Part shown: positions 28,418 to 39,580 of the stretch, in pieces
How positions within the stretch are numbered: the stretch's first letter is position 1
Layout: each line of letters starts with the position of its first letter
NCBI GenBank assembly: GCA_003225055.1
Contig: QIAU01000128.1
Coordinates: 1 to 64,000 of the forward strand
Reading direction: 5' to 3'
DNA length: 64,000 nucleotides
Origin: Acidobacteriota bacterium
Lineage (GTDB): Bacteria > Acidobacteriota > Terriglobia > Terriglobales > Acidobacteriaceae
Translations under genes and position numbers: made by a program
Notes under the pieces: model-generated
What the model was told of the DNA's origin: nothing
Database searches by the model: none
Seen by the model: only the letters and a program-made list of their open reading frames with translations

Positions 28418-29431
28418 CTATTGGGCGGCGGCATAGTAGCCGGTTCGGGCATAGACCTGAAGCGGCGGCAGGCCCTTGGGGATGTGCAGCTTGACCTTGA
28501 TCTTGTGCCACTTGCCATCATGCTGAACCTTGCTGGGACGATAGCCGAGGACGTACTGGTTTCTTAGCTGCATGCCGATTTTGCTGGCGACGTCGGGCAG
28601 GTCGTTAGGGTTGTCGATGGTGAAGCTGCGGCCGCCGGTGACCTCTGACATTTCGTTCAGGAGTTCAGGACCGAGCTTCTCCTCGATTGTGGGGAAGGAA
28701 TGGTCATATATGCCGACCGAGTAAATCATGACGTCGGCTTCCTTGATCTGAGACTTGATTTCACTTTCGGTATAGCGGCTGTGATTGTCACCGCCGTCAG
28801 AGATGATGAGCAGAGCCTTTTTCTGGTTCTTGGCCTGTTTCATCTTGTGCATGCCCAGATAAACCGCGTCCAGCAGAGCGGTGCGGCCTTTGGGGCCGGT
28901 GAAGACCAGCTTGTTCTGGATCTCATCCACATTGCGAGTGAAGTCGGTTACGAGACGAGGCACGTCGGAGAAGGTAACCATGAAGAATTCGTCTTGCGGG
29001 TTGGCGGATTTGCAGAATTCAACCACCGCTTCGCGAGCCCGTTCGATTTTGGAGACCATGCTCCCGCTCATGTCGAAGATAACACCCAGGGAGATGGGTG
29101 CGTCCTCGGTCGAGAAATGCCTGATTTCCTGGCGCTGCTTGCCTTCGAAGAGCTGAAAATTATCTTTGGCCAGGCCGGTAATCAGGCGATCCATCTGGTC
29201 GGTAATGGTTACGGGAACGAGAACAAGGTCCACATCTTTCTTAATCGGCGCGGTGTGAGTCTGGAGCTCGGGATCGATGGAATTGGCCGGTTTCTCCGGA
29301 GTGTCTGGCGTCGAGCGCGGAACCACGTGGACATCGTTGGTGCTGAGTTGCGCAAAACTCGCCCCAGTTATAACCAAAACGACGAGGAGAAAGGCCGCTA
29401 CGGGGTACAAGAATTTAGACCGGACTCGCAT
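28418..29431 (-). CDS. Secreted VWFA-domain protein of acidobacterial type
   Basis: A 337-aa protein with an N-terminal signal or anchor helix (YPVAAFLLVVLVITGASFA). A von Willebrand factor A domain spans about residues 95-290. The MIDAS metal site DMSGSM is intact, and the later threonine and aspartate positions (SDGGDNHS) are also present. This matches the VWFA-related domain greatly expanded in Acidobacteria. C-terminal HDGKWHKIKVKLHIPKGLP forms a beta-sandwich tail. ATG 29431 sits just before the signal sequence. An upstream in-frame ATG would add 31 residues lacking signal character. The binding partner is unknown. Confidence 0.85.
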   Translation of the reverse strand: MRVRSKFLYPVAAFLLVVLVITGASFAQLSTNDVHVVPRSTPDTPEKPANSIDPELQTHTAPIKKDVDLVLVPVTITDQMDRLITGLAKDNFQLFEGKQRQEIRHFSTEDAPISLGVIFDMSGSMVSKIERAREAVVEFCKSANPQDEFFMVTFSDVPRLVTDFTRNVDEIQNKLVFTGPKGRTALLDAVYLGMHKMKQAKNQKKALLIISDGGDNHSRYTESEIKSQIKEADVMIYSVGIYDHSFPTIEEKLGPELLNEMSEVTGGRSFTIDNPNDLPDVASKIGMQLRNQYVLGYRPSKVQHDGKWHKIKVKLHIPKGLPPLQVYARTGYYAAAQ

Positions 29432-29882
29432 ACTTTCACCGCCTGGTTCGGAGGAAGAGGCCATCCCCTCCATCTCTGGTCTCCTTTTAGCTCCCGCCCG
29501 GTAAGTAGGCAATCCTTTAGACACTGTAAGTAATTACGAAAGTTTGCCGAAATCACCCGAGAAAATGGGGCAGAGAGCCGGTTTTGAGACTTGAGTCGCA
29601 CTTGCTGTCGAGAAGGCCGGATTGGATACCCGCCTCTGCCCCTTTGCAGGTCGTTTGACGAGCAGAGCGGCGCCTGAGGGCTACATTGGTTCCGCAGTTG
29701 TCGTACAGTAAGTACCTTATGGAACCTCACACAAGCCATCCCTAGAGTCGAAGAGCTTGGTTGGCGACTTCTACAAATAGCCCAGAATTGGCGGTCCAAA
29801 GCGAAGCCCGCTCTAGAGGTGACGCCCGCCAACGCGAAACTCCGCAAAGCCACACCGTGAGCCCGTAAGACACAGCCCGCCT
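29432..29882. other. Divergent intergenic region between VWFA and glgX genes
   Basis: 450 bp without a convincing gene. Short frames exist on the minus strand but lack motifs and ribosome-binding sites. It should hold the promoters of both flanking genes. No terminator or repeat stands out. Confidence 0.4.
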
Positions 29883-32060
29883 GTGCGAAATCAAGCAGTA
29901 ATCGAGGAAGACGAACTGTTTGTCAACACCAAGCCCGTCGTATGGCCCGGCAGGCCCTATCCCCTGGGAGCAACCTGGGATGGGGAGGGCGTGAACTTCT
30001 CACTTTTTTCCGAGCACGCCGAGAAGGTGGAGTTGTGTGTGTTTGACCCCCGCGGGCGGCACGAGTTTTTCCGCATCCCTCTCCCGGAGCAGACCGACCA
30101 GGTCTGGCATGGGTACCTGCCGGAAGCCCGTCCCGGCCTGCTCTACGGGTACCGGGTTTATGGACCGTACGATCCCGCACGCGGCATGCGGTTCAACCAT
30201 CACAAGCTGCTGCTGGATCCGTACGCGAGGCAGATTGAAGGAGAGTTGCGGTGGAGCGACGCGCATTTTGGATATCGGGTGGGCAGCAAGAATGAGGATC
30301 TATCCTTCGATCGGCGCGACAACGCGGCCGGCATGCCCAAGTGCAAGGTCACGGACACGGCTTTTACCTGGGGCGCCGATCGCGCGCCGCGAATTCCGTG
30401 GCATGAGAGCGTCATTTATGAAGTGCACGTGAAGGGCTTCACCATGCGGCATCCAGAGGTACCAACCAAGCTGCGGGGCAGCTATGCTGGCCTCTCTACC
30501 GCGCCAGTCATCGAGCATCTCAAGCGCCTGGGAATAACCGGCGTGGAATTGATGCCGGTGCACTACTTCACCGACGACCGTCACCTGCTCGACAAAGGCC
30601 TGCGCAACTACTGGGGCTACAACTCGATAGGCTATTTCGCTCCGGAACGTCGCTATGGCGTGCTGGATCCGATCAGCGAGTTCAAGACCATGGTGAAAAC
30701 GCTGCACTCGGCGGGGATCGAGGTCATTCTCGACGTGGTTTACAACCACACCGCCGAAGGCAATCAGCTGGGTCCGACACTGTCTTTTCGCGGCATCGAT
30801 AACCCCGCCTACTATCGCTTGGTGGCCGACAATCCGCGTTATTACATGGATTACACCGGCACCGGCAACAGCCTGAACATGCAGCATCCGCGGGTGTTGC
30901 AGCTCATCATGGACAGCCTGCGCTACTGGGTCCAGGAGATGCACGTGGACGGCTTTCGCTTTGATTTGGCGGCCACGCTCGCCCGAGAGCTGCACGAAGT
31001 CGATCGTCTAGGCGCCTTTCTCGACATCATTCAGCAAGACCCGGTGCTCTCTCAGACCAAGCTGATTGCAGAGCCCTGGGACCTTGGGGAAGGCGGCTAC
31101 CAGGTCGGCAAATTTCCTGTGGGGTGGGCCGAGTGGAACGACCGGTATCGTGACGCCGTACGCTCTTACTGGAAAGGCGATGGTGGGCTGATTGGCGAGC
31201 TCGCCTATCGCATGACCGGGTCGAGCGATCTCTACGAGCGCAGCGGACGCCGGCCTTATGCCAGCATCAATTTTGTGACTGCGCACGATGGGTTCACCCT
31301 GCGCGATCTGGTCAGCTACAACCAGAAGCATAACGAGGCGAATGGGGAGGAGAACCGCGACGGCACCGACAATAATCGGAGTTGGAACTGCGGCGTTGAA
31401 GGCCCGACGGATGATCCGGCTGTGAATGCGTGTCGCATCCAGCAATCGCGAAACTTTGTTGCCACGCTGATGTTTTCCCAGGGTGTCCCCATGCTGCTGG
31501 CGGGCGACGAAATCGGGCGCACGCAGCAGGGAAACAACAATGCCTATTGCCAGGACAGCGAGATCAGTTGGTTGAACTGGGAGGCGACGGATCGGTGCCT
31601 GCTGGCTTTCGCGCAGCGCATAATTCTATTGCGCAAGCAACATCCGGTGTTCCGGCGAAGGAATTTCTTCCAGGGGCGGCCCATTAAGGGCGCTGGCGTA
31701 AAAGACATCCTCTGGCTGACGCCCGATGGGCACGAGATGACGGATGACGAATGGAAGCAATCCTCGGCGCGCTGCCTCGGAATGTTTCTGGCGGGACGAG
31801 GGCTTTTGGAGTACGGCGGACGGGGTGAGGAGGTCACCGACGATAATTTCCTGCTGCTGATGAATGCCCATAGCGAGGAGATCTGGTTCACTCTGCCTAG
31901 CGTGGCCGAGGGCGCCAATTGGCGCTCCATCGTTGACACCACCTGGGCGGAGCAGAGCCGATCGTCTGTGCACAGTGCCGGTCAAACCTACCCCTTGAAG
32001 GCGCGCTCGCTCGCCTTGTTGATCGAGCATCATGAGAACGAGCGGAGAAACCGATTATGA
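29883..32060 (+). CDS. glgX: Glycogen debranching enzyme GlgX (GH13 isoamylase type)
   Basis: A 725-aa cytosolic enzyme that cleaves alpha-1,6 branches of glycogen, producing linear maltodextrins for the two following enzymes. An N-terminal E-set/CBM48 domain covers about residues 20-150 ([22 protein letters not shown]). The GH13 barrel follows, with the nucleophile in GFRFDLAAT, the acid in [10 protein letters not shown] and the third carboxylate in [11 protein letters not shown]. The Asn-rich insertion NNNAYCQD is typical. GTG 29883 was taken as start. The stop overlaps the treZ ATG by 4 bp. Confidence 0.94.
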   Translation: MRNQAVIEEDELFVNTKPVVWPGRPYPLGATWDGEGVNFSLFSEHAEKVELCVFDPRGRHEFFRIPLPEQTDQVWHGYLPEARPGLLYGYRVYGPYDPARGMRFNHHKLLLDPYARQIEGELRWSDAHFGYRVGSKNEDLSFDRRDNAAGMPKCKVTDTAFTWGADRAPRIPWHESVIYEVHVKGFTMRHPEVPTKLRGSYAGLSTAPVIEHLKRLGITGVELMPVHYFTDDRHLLDKGLRNYWGYNSIGYFAPERRYGVLDPISEFKTMVKTLHSAGIEVILDVVYNHTAEGNQLGPTLSFRGIDNPAYYRLVADNPRYYMDYTGTGNSLNMQHPRVLQLIMDSLRYWVQEMHVDGFRFDLAATLARELHEVDRLGAFLDIIQQDPVLSQTKLIAEPWDLGEGGYQVGKFPVGWAEWNDRYRDAVRSYWKGDGGLIGELAYRMTGSSDLYERSGRRPYASINFVTAHDGFTLRDLVSYNQKHNEANGEENRDGTDNNRSWNCGVEGPTDDPAVNACRIQQSRNFVATLMFSQGVPMLLAGDEIGRTQQGNNNAYCQDSEISWLNWEATDRCLLAFAQRIILLRKQHPVFRRRNFFQGRPIKGAGVKDILWLTPDGHEMTDDEWKQSSARCLGMFLAGRGLLEYGGRGEEVTDDNFLLLMNAHSEEIWFTLPSVAEGANWRSIVDTTWAEQSRSSVHSAGQTYPLKARSLALLIEHHENERRNRL

Positions 32061-33886
32061 GGCGGTCGCACTTGATGCCGTTCGGAGCGGAGTGTCTGCC
32101 GGACGGCAGAGTGCGATTTCGACTCTGGGCGCCTGAAGCCAGAGAAGTGGGCCTCTGCCTAGCCGATCCGAGGCACGGAGGCTCGCTTGCGATGGAGCGA
32201 ACAGCTGGATGGTTTGAGCTGGTAACCGACCAGGCAACCACCGGAACTCGCTACAAATTCCAGATCGACGGCGGACCGGAAGTTCCTGACCCGGCTTCGC
32301 GATTTCAGCCACAGGACGTGCACGGTCCGAGCGAGGTGGTCGATGCAGCCAGTTTTGAGTGGGAGGACCAGAATTGGCGCGGACAGCCTTGGGAAGAGGC
32401 GGTCATTTATGAGCTTCACGTGGGAACCTTCACTCCTGAAGGGACGTTTGCTGCCCTGGAGCAGCGCCTCGACTACCTGGCGGAACTCGGCGTCACTGCC
32501 GTGGAACTGATGCCGGTCGCTGATTTTCCCGGCCAACGCAACTGGGGTTATGACGGTGTTCTGCCCTTTGCTCCTGATAGCCAATACGGGCGCCCGGATG
32601 ACTTAAAGAGGGTGATTCAGACGGCTCATCGCAAAGGGCTGATGGTCTTTCTGGACGTCGTCTACAACCACTTTGGCCCGGAAGGGAATTACCTGCGCAC
32701 CTACGCCCCACAATTCTTTACCGACCGGCACCACACGCCTTGGGGCGAGGCGCTCAATTTCGACGGTCCAGACAGCCGCGTGGTGCGCGACTTCTTTATC
32801 CACAATGCGCTTTACTGGGTGACTGAATACCACTTTGACGGGTTGCGGCTCGATGCCGTCCACGCCATGGTGGACGGTTCAACTCCGGACATCCTGATCG
32901 AGCTGGCCAGCCGGGTACGCGCGGGCGTCGATCCCAAGCGGCACGTGCACCTGGTGCTGGAAAATGACGACAACGCGGCCCGCTACCTGAAACACGATCG
33001 GGTGGGTAATGCCGAGCTCTACAACGCGCAATGGAACGACGATATCCACCATGCCCTGCACGTAGCTCTGACTGGAGAAAAGGAGGGGTATTACGCGGAT
33101 CATGGCGATTGCCCGGTCGAGCGGCTGGGGCGGTGTTTGACCGACGGCTTCGACTATCAGGGACAGGTTTCCTCGTTCCGGCAAGGCGCCCGCCGGGGTG
33201 AACCGAGCCGGGGCTTACCCCCGACGGCATTTGTTTCATTCCTGCAAAACCATGATCAAGTAGGCAACCGCGGCTTTGGGGAGCGAATCTTGACAGTGGC
33301 CGATGCTCGGGCCGTGAAGGCTGCGATGACGATCGTGCTGTTGTCGCCCTCGCCGCCGTTGCTGTTTATGGGCGAGGAATTCGGCGCAGAGACACCTTTT
33401 CTGTTCTTTTGTAATTTTGGAGCGGATCTGGCCAAGGCTGTGACGGAAGGGCGCAGGAATGAGTTCTCACGATTCGCGCGGTTTAGCGATCCGGCTGCGC
33501 GCGCCCAGATCCCTGACCCGAAGGAAGAAAGCACCTTTCGAGCCTCCAAGCTCGATTGGAATTCGACCACCGAACCCGAGCACCAGAGTTGGAAGGAGTT
33601 TTATCGCAAGCTGCTGGAAATTCGAAAGCGGCAAATGGTTCGGCGCGGACCTGAAGCTATTCCGGGACAGGCCACGTTCGAAGCCCTGGGCCATCGCGGG
33701 CTGCTTGTAAACTGGCCCGTGAATGCCCGGTCCGGGCTAACCCTGATCGCGAATTTGGGGAAGGAGCAGCTTGCCGAGGTACCGCGTCCGATGGGGCGGC
33801 TGCTATTTGCCAGCGACCCGGGTGTGACCGCGGCGTTGGAGAGCGGCCAAATGCCTCCCTGGTCGGCAGCCTGGTTCCAGCGATGA
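32057..33886 (+). CDS. treZ: Maltooligosyltrehalose trehalohydrolase TreZ
   Basis: A 609-aa GH13 enzyme that releases trehalose from maltooligosyl-trehalose. An N-terminal E-set domain ([15 protein letters not shown]) precedes the barrel, which shows [16 protein letters not shown], the nucleophile in [10 protein letters not shown], the acid in LVLENDDNA and the third carboxylate in [10 protein letters not shown]. The full catalytic set and usual length (about 580-620 aa) point to an active enzyme. It overlaps its neighbours by 4 bp on each side, so the three enzymes should be made in step. Confidence 0.94.
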   Translation: MRRSHLMPFGAECLPDGRVRFRLWAPEAREVGLCLADPRHGGSLAMERTAGWFELVTDQATTGTRYKFQIDGGPEVPDPASRFQPQDVHGPSEVVDAASFEWEDQNWRGQPWEEAVIYELHVGTFTPEGTFAALEQRLDYLAELGVTAVELMPVADFPGQRNWGYDGVLPFAPDSQYGRPDDLKRVIQTAHRKGLMVFLDVVYNHFGPEGNYLRTYAPQFFTDRHHTPWGEALNFDGPDSRVVRDFFIHNALYWVTEYHFDGLRLDAVHAMVDGSTPDILIELASRVRAGVDPKRHVHLVLENDDNAARYLKHDRVGNAELYNAQWNDDIHHALHVALTGEKEGYYADHGDCPVERLGRCLTDGFDYQGQVSSFRQGARRGEPSRGLPPTAFVSFLQNHDQVGNRGFGERILTVADARAVKAAMTIVLLSPSPPLLFMGEEFGAETPFLFFCNFGADLAKAVTEGRRNEFSRFARFSDPAARAQIPDPKEESTFRASKLDWNSTTEPEHQSWKEFYRKLLEIRKRQMVRRGPEAIPGQATFEALGHRGLLVNWPVNARSGLTLIANLGKEQLAEVPRPMGRLLFASDPGVTAALESGQMPPWSAAWFQR

Positions 33887-36780
33887 CCGCTCAATTCCCG
33901 CTTTCGACCTACCGGCTGCAGTTCAACCGGGAATTTACCTTTCGAGACGCCGCCAAGCTGGTTCCGTATCTGGCTTCTTTGGGCATTACGCAGTGTTATG
34001 CGTCGCCGTACTTGCGCGCCCGGCCGGGAAGCATGCACGGTTACGACATCATCGATCACCATTCCCTGAATCCCGAGATTGGCGGCCCCGAGGATTACGA
34101 AGCTTTTGTCACTGAACTTCACCGCCACGGCATGGGGCAGATTCTCGACATCGTGCCCAACCACATGGGCGTGATGGGCAGCGACAACGCCTGGTGGCTG
34201 GACGTTCTGGAGAACGGCGAGGCGTCCACCTACGCCGATTTTTTCGACATCGACTGGGATCCGATCAAGGACGAGTTGCAGGGCAAGGTCCTAATACCGA
34301 TCCTGGATGATCAATACGGCACCGTGCTGGAGCGCGGTGACCTGAAGCTGGTCTTTGATGCCGAGCGGGGCGAATTCAGCATTTTTTATCACGAGCATCG
34401 GTTTCCGATCAATCCGCGTGAGTATCCCCGGATACTCGGCTTCCGGATCGAGTTGCTGGAACAGAAACTCGGGGCCATCCACGGCGACGTGCTCGAACTG
34501 CAAAGCATAAAAACCGCATTCGGCCATCTGCCCACTCCGCACGAGCTGACTCCAGAAAAGATTGCGGAGCGAAATCGCGAAAAAGAAGTTCAGAAGCGCC
34601 GGCTGGCATCCTTGTGTGCGCGCTCGCCTGAGATCAAGCAGTTTCTCCTCGGCAATGTCGCCAGCTTGAATGGAACGGCGGGCGATTCCAGGAGCTTCGA
34701 TCTACTGCACGAGTTAATCAAGGCGCAGGCGTATAGGCTGGCGCAGTGGCGAGTTGCTGCCGACGACATTAACTATCGCAGGTTTTTCAATATTAACGAT
34801 CTCGCTGCTTTGCGGATGGAGAACCATACGGTGTCCCAAGTCACCCATCAGTTCATCCTGGATCTGGTAGAGCAAGGCAAAGTGAATGGCCTGCGCATAG
34901 ACCATCCGGATGGATTGTATGACCCCGCCAAGTATTTTCGTGACCTGCTGCGCGGAATCGCCGGTTCCACCTCGACAGCGAACCGGAAAGACAAGCCAGC
35001 GTACCTGATCGTTGAAAAAATTCTTATTGGCGATGAGCGACTGCGAAAAGAATGGCCGGTCCACGGCACCACCGGCTACGAGTTCGCCAACCTGGTGAAT
35101 GGCCTTTTCGTAGACCCAACGGCGGCGACTCGCGTGGAACGCATCTACCGGTCATTTGTTGGGGAGACCATTGATTATGAAGATCTGGTCTACGACTCGA
35201 AGAAACTGATTTTGACAGTTGCGCTAGCCAGCGAACTGAACGTGCTCGCCAATCTGCTCAGCCGGATCGCACTCTCCAACCGGCGCACTTGCGATTTCAC
35301 AGTGAACAGCCTGCGCAGTGCGCTGGCGGAAATCATTGCCTGCTTTCCCGTTTACCGCACCTACGTGAGCGACAGGGAAGTTTCTGCCGAAGATCGGCGC
35401 TACATCGAACAGGGTGTCGCCGCAGGAAGGAAGAAAAGCAAGGCAGCAGACCTCTCGGTCTTTGACTTCATTCGACGTGTGCTGCTGGTGGACATGAGCG
35501 GCGAAGAGCCCGAGTGGTATCGGCGGGCGATCGTCCGCTTCGCCATGAAATTCCAGCAGGTGACCAGCGCCGTGATGGCCAAGGGCCTGGAAGATACCGC
35601 CTTCTACCGGTACAACCGCCTGGTTTCTGTGAACGAGGTGGGCGGCGATCCGGGACGGTTCGGGGTGAGCGTCGAGGAATTTCACCGGGCCAATCAGAAA
35701 CGATTCGAGTGCTGGCCACATTCGATGCTGGCAACTTCTACTCATGACACGAAGCGGTCCGAGGACGTGCGTGCGCGGATCAACGTCCTGTCGGAGATCC
35801 CGGCAGCGTGGCGGCTTAGTTTGCGGCGCTGGCGAGATCTGAATCGGAGCAGAAAACGATGGGTCGACGGCAAGCCCGCTCCCCACCGCAATGACGAATA
35901 TCTGCTTTATCAGACGTTGGTAGGGGCGTGGCCGGCTGAGCCGATGAATGGCGACGACTGGCAGAAGTTCACTGACCGTATTGAACAATACATGTTAAAG
36001 GCAGTGCGTGAGGCGAAGGAGCACACCAGTTGGGAGAATCCCAACAGCGAGTACGAAGCTGCCATGTCACAGTTCGTGCGAGCCATTCTGGACCGGGGTC
36101 GTAAGAACCGCTTTCTGGGCAACTTTGCGGAATTTCATGAGCGCGTTTCGCGCGTGGGCATGTTCAATAGCCTGTCGCAAGTTCTGTTGAAACTGATGTC
36201 GCCCGGCGTGGCCGACATCTACCAGGGTAATGAACTATGGAATTACAGCCTGGTCGATCCGGACAACCGGCGTCCGGTGGATTATGGACGGCGCCAGAAA
36301 ATATTCCGGGAGCTGCGGAGGGCGGCACAGGCGGCTCCGGGCAATTTGGCTTCGTTCGCGAGCGGGCTGCTCGACGGCATGGAAGATGGCAGGATCAAGC
36401 TCTATACCACCTGGAAGGCGATGTGCTTTCGCAAGCAGCACGCAGAGCTGTTCCAAGCGGGCGCATACATTCCATTGGCCGTGGGGGGACACAAGGCGGA
36501 ACACGTATGTGCATTTGCCCGGGAGAGGGCAGGATTGGTGGCGATTATCGCGGTGCCGCGCCTCTGCGCAATGCTTCTGGCGGACCGCAAAGATCGTCCC
36601 ACCGGCGTGGAGGTCTGGGGCGACACTCGCATTGAGCTGCCCCCCGAGATTCGGAAAGCAAGTTATCGGAACGTTTTCACCGGAGAGGAAATTGCTGCCG
36701 ACGAGTACGGCCAGGGGGCACGATTGGCGCTGGCATCGGTATTAGGGAACTTCCCAGTGGGTCTGGTCTATTCGGAGTAG
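33883..36780 (+). CDS. treY: Maltooligosyltrehalose synthase TreY
   Basis: A 965-aa enzyme that converts the reducing end of a maltodextrin to a trehalosyl unit by internal transglucosylation. Landmarks are STYRLQFNREFTFRDA, YASPYLRARPGSMHGYDI, GLRIDHPDGLYDP (nucleophile), LIVEKILIGDERL (acid) and STHDTKRSEDVRAR (third carboxylate). The length is at the upper end of the family (about 700-1000 aa). With glgX and treZ it forms a complete glycogen-to-trehalose route, commonly used for osmotic and desiccation protection. No dedicated regulator lies nearby. Confidence 0.94.
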   Translation: MTAQFPLSTYRLQFNREFTFRDAAKLVPYLASLGITQCYASPYLRARPGSMHGYDIIDHHSLNPEIGGPEDYEAFVTELHRHGMGQILDIVPNHMGVMGSDNAWWLDVLENGEASTYADFFDIDWDPIKDELQGKVLIPILDDQYGTVLERGDLKLVFDAERGEFSIFYHEHRFPINPREYPRILGFRIELLEQKLGAIHGDVLELQSIKTAFGHLPTPHELTPEKIAERNREKEVQKRRLASLCARSPEIKQFLLGNVASLNGTAGDSRSFDLLHELIKAQAYRLAQWRVAADDINYRRFFNINDLAALRMENHTVSQVTHQFILDLVEQGKVNGLRIDHPDGLYDPAKYFRDLLRGIAGSTSTANRKDKPAYLIVEKILIGDERLRKEWPVHGTTGYEFANLVNGLFVDPTAATRVERIYRSFVGETIDYEDLVYDSKKLILTVALASELNVLANLLSRIALSNRRTCDFTVNSLRSALAEIIACFPVYRTYVSDREVSAEDRRYIEQGVAAGRKKSKAADLSVFDFIRRVLLVDMSGEEPEWYRRAIVRFAMKFQQVTSAVMAKGLEDTAFYRYNRLVSVNEVGGDPGRFGVSVEEFHRANQKRFECWPHSMLATSTHDTKRSEDVRARINVLSEIPAAWRLSLRRWRDLNRSRKRWVDGKPAPHRNDEYLLYQTLVGAWPAEPMNGDDWQKFTDRIEQYMLKAVREAKEHTSWENPNSEYEAAMSQFVRAILDRGRKNRFLGNFAEFHERVSRVGMFNSLSQVLLKLMSPGVADIYQGNELWNYSLVDPDNRRPVDYGRRQKIFRELRRAAQAAPGNLASFASGLLDGMEDGRIKLYTTWKAMCFRKQHAELFQAGAYIPLAVGGHKAEHVCAFARERAGLVAIIAVPRLCAMLLADRKDRPTGVEVWGDTRIELPPEIRKASYRNVFTGEEIAADEYGQGARLALASVLGNFPVGLVYSE

Positions 36781-36840
36781 GTCCGCGGCGGCCCCAAAAT
36801 AGGGACGAGTAATGGATCGCGCGCCCCGCCTAATTGGCGA

Positions 36841-37145
36841 TCAATGCGCACTCGACCCGGTAGCAAGAACGCGGTGCACCAGAGAGTCAAACCTGGGATC
36901 GGTTCGCAGGGGGTCTGCCAAGGGTTCCATCTTGAGGTACAGCATGTGCTCGGACCGATCTTGGCAGCTTTTTTGAAGCCAGGAAAAGGCTTGGTTCCGG
37001 TCTCCCAGCGCCACATAGATGACCGCCACCCACGAGGGGGGAATATACCTGCTACCCGATGCTGAGGTGAGGAGTGCCAATTCCTTCTGTGCCTCGGAGC
37101 TCCGGCCCGCCTGGGCGTAAGCATGAGAGATACTACATGCGAGCG
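36841..37145 (-). pseudogene. C-terminal fragment of a TPR-repeat protein
   Basis: Reading the minus strand gives a tail of about 100 residues typical of large TPR signalling proteins: a TPR helix pair around HAYAQAGRSSEAQKEL, then YIPPSWVAVIYVALGDRNQAF, then MEPLADPLRTDPRF. No start codon or upstream part of the protein is found: the frame becomes unrelated sequence beyond about 37150. It appears to be a decayed remnant. Such tails occur in winged-helix/TPR regulators common in Acidobacteria, but the regulatory domain is gone. Confidence 0.65.
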
Positions 37146-37370
37146 CGCTTTCGCAGATTCGGCCGGCAGCGACGCGAAGTGGGATTTTTTGGCCGCACTG
37201 GGCGTGGATGCGATCTACAGCACTATCCCGATGGGCGTGAGTTTACAACCGGCCATTCCCGATCCCGAGCCCTGAGTGTCTACCGGCTCGACCTGCAATG
37301 GATACGGAGCCTGACGACAAAGCGATCATAGCCGGTGGCAGCCGATGCCCGGCTCCGTTCCCCTCCGGGA

Positions 37371-38021
37371 TTACACAATCGCCCACACCAGTTTCGTAAA
37401 TTCCGTGAACCAGATTTTCGCATAGAGCGGTTGCCGCCACCATCCGCGCGGCTGATACTCGGGATCGGCCACACCATCCACGGAGAAGTGAATGGATGGG
37501 TCGCGTTTGGGCAGAGTCTTTCTCCAAATCATCCCCGCGCGACGGCCCTGGTAGTTCGAGGTTACTAGGGCAACGGTTTTCCAGCGATGTTCCTGGATGC
37601 ATGCGCTGAGGTCCTGGGCCTCTTGCTCGGTGGAGTTCACATCGGCGGCGGTTTCGCAGAACTCCACCCTGCCGGCCAGCTCAGTGCCATATTTCTTTTC
37701 GAAGTACTGTCGCGCAATGGCCGCAACCTCTTCACCCCAATAAGATTCCTTCGGAACACTGACCGCGACGCGACTGGCAGAGCCTTGCTGCAATAGCGCC
37801 ATCGCTCGAGCGACGCGCGCCTTCTCACTGGCGACAGAACCTTGGAGGACCACGGTCGCATCCACGTGGTCGGGCAGAGAATCAGGTGCTACCAGTAGAT
37901 ATCCGCCCCAATGCAGGAAGCACAAAACAAGGACGACGAAAATACCGGCTAGCCACAGTCTCCCGTATGACCTATTCCTGGTCGCATCGGGATTTTCGAT
38001 GTTGATAAATGTGTATCCCAA
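37371..38021 (-). CDS. YdcF/SanA-type DUF218 membrane protein
   Basis: A 216-aa protein with one N-terminal membrane helix (about residues 22-45) and a periplasmic DUF218 domain: HVDATVVLQGSVASEKARVARAMALL, then VAVSVPKESYWGEE, then ALVTSNYQGRRAGMIWR. Family members (SanA, ElyC, YdcF) act in envelope integrity and cell-wall precursor metabolism. The usual NARNTxEN-like segment is replaced here by DVNSTEQEAQDL. It is monocistronic and faces the TPR remnant. Confidence 0.78.
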   Translation of the reverse strand: MGYTFINIENPDATRNRSYGRLWLAGIFVVLVLCFLHWGGYLLVAPDSLPDHVDATVVLQGSVASEKARVARAMALLQQGSASRVAVSVPKESYWGEEVAAIARQYFEKKYGTELAGRVEFCETAADVNSTEQEAQDLSACIQEHRWKTVALVTSNYQGRRAGMIWRKTLPKRDPSIHFSVDGVADPEYQPRGWWRQPLYAKIWFTEFTKLVWAIV

Positions 38022-38210
38022 GGCAATACCCCCGGGGCCAGAGAGATTCTCAGACGAGAAGCGCCTCGAACTCCAACCGATTCGCGAGGGGCTTCAAGGT
38101 TTTCCACAGGTAAGGGATAGGTGGACTTCAACCATTCCCTCAACAGGGGACCACCCGGCGACTGCGTTCCGAGCGTTAGATGCTTAAGCCAGCCAGCTAG
38201 GTGCCGTTGC

Positions 38211-39134
38211 TCAATCCATGCCCAAATGAGGCATGGCTGATTCCTGCTTCCGCGAGGCTGGTTTCAGGCTGGTCACAAAGCCAGCGCCAGAGCCTTCCTC
38301 TCCACAGGCGTTGATTCGGGCGCAACTCGCCTCTACTGCAAGGTCTTCGACAAACACGACGGCGTGGTTTTTGCTGATGTCGTTCGAAGCCTTGTGTACC
38401 AAGTCCTTTCTGATATGGGCAATCTTGCTGTGCAACTTGGTGATTTTGGCTTTCGCCTTCCTCCAGTTGCTTGACCACTTTTTCTTACCAGCTAGCTGTC
38501 GTTCGAGCTTCGCTAACTTCGGCAAGAACTTTTTAAACGCCTACAACTGGTCTTGGTGCTCAGCGTCGGTATAGAAACGAGCCATTCCCCAATCCAAACC
38601 CACCGACGATGTCGAAGGATGCAACGGCGGCTCGACTTCGCGCCGCGTGCTGATACTGACGAACCATTTGCCAGCCGATAAGCTGACCGTCACACTCGGA
38701 ATCTCGCCCAGCACCTCACGCCTGTTGCGATAACGCACCCAACCCAGCTTGGGCACCTGAATGCGGCGGTTGACTTGGTCTAGTTTGATGCACTTCGGGT
38801 CCGACTCGCGGAAAGAATCCCGTATGCCCTTCTTGTGAAACTTCGGGAACTCGGCTCGCTTCCGGAAAAAGTTTGTATAGGCACGGTCCAGGCCGAGGAG
38901 GGCTTGCTGTAAGGCGTGGGCTGGGGCTTCGGACGGCCACGGCGTTTCTTGCTTCCACCCGACCAGCATCTTGTCCAGTTCAAAGCGGGTGAGCTTCTCT
39001 TGCTTCTCGTAGCGCTCTTTCTTGAGAGCCAACGCCTGGTTGTAGACGTAACGGACGCAACCCGCCGAACGGCTCATCTGCCGTGGCTGTTCCCCGTTCG
39101 GCATCAACTCGAATTGGAACGCTTGACGTTCCAT
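38211..39134 (-). pseudogene. tnpB: tnpB relic of the second IS605-type element
   Basis: The frame begins MERQAFQFELMPNGEQ, passes VRYVYNQALALKKERYEKQ and reaches RuvC-I GLDWGMARFYTDAE. An in-frame TAG (38541-38543) then interrupts it, after which AFKKFLPKLAKLERQLAGKKK and HAVVFVEDLAV continue in the same frame. After the latter (RuvC-II glutamate region) the sequence jumps directly to the C-terminal tail INACGEEGSGAG. The zinc finger and RuvC-III aspartate are therefore deleted. Intact relatives have roughly 380-430 aa, this one 307 codons. Confidence 0.82.
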
Positions 39135-39143
39135 GCTTGCATT

Positions 39144-39570
39144 TTGATCTGGTCTAGGGACAAAGGCAAGGACCTTCGGCACACTAGACACTGCGTGTTT
39201 CGAATGCATGTTCATCTGGTCTTGGTAACCAAATACCGCCGCTGTGTCCTCGACGGCGGGGCTCTTGAGAAATTGCAGCCTATCTTTTCCAAGGTCTGCT
39301 CCGACTTTGAGGCGGGGTTGGTCGAGATCGACGGTGAGAGCAATCACGTACACTGGCTGGTGAACTACCCGCCCACAGTGTCTGTCTCATCGCTGGTGAA
39401 CTCCTCAAAAGGCGCTTCCAGCTATGTTTTAAGACGCCAGTTGCCTCGTATCGCCAACTGCTACTGGAAGAATGTACTATGGTCTCTTCTTACTTAGCCG
39501 CATCCTGTGGCGGCGCAGTGCTCGACGTCCAATTCAACGCTACATCGAGCAGCAAGCGACACTGCTATAG
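39144..39570 (+). pseudogene. tnpA: tnpA relic of the second IS605-type element
   Basis: HUH transposase sequence is readable (VFRMHVHLVLVTKYRR; the metal pair HVH in SNHVHWLV), but the frame breaks after VLWS near 39490. The missing end reappears in other frames as SYLAASCGG-like sequence and then RPIQRYIEQQATLL with the catalytic tyrosine, ending at TAG 39568-39570. At least two small indels are needed to restore it. Confidence 0.75.
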
Positions 39571-39580
39571 TCGTGGCTTA

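Noticed and set aside
37123-37275. Short plus-strand frame ending VSLQPAIPDPEP
   Set aside because: Fifty codons without recognisable features. It overlaps the TPR remnant on the opposite strand.
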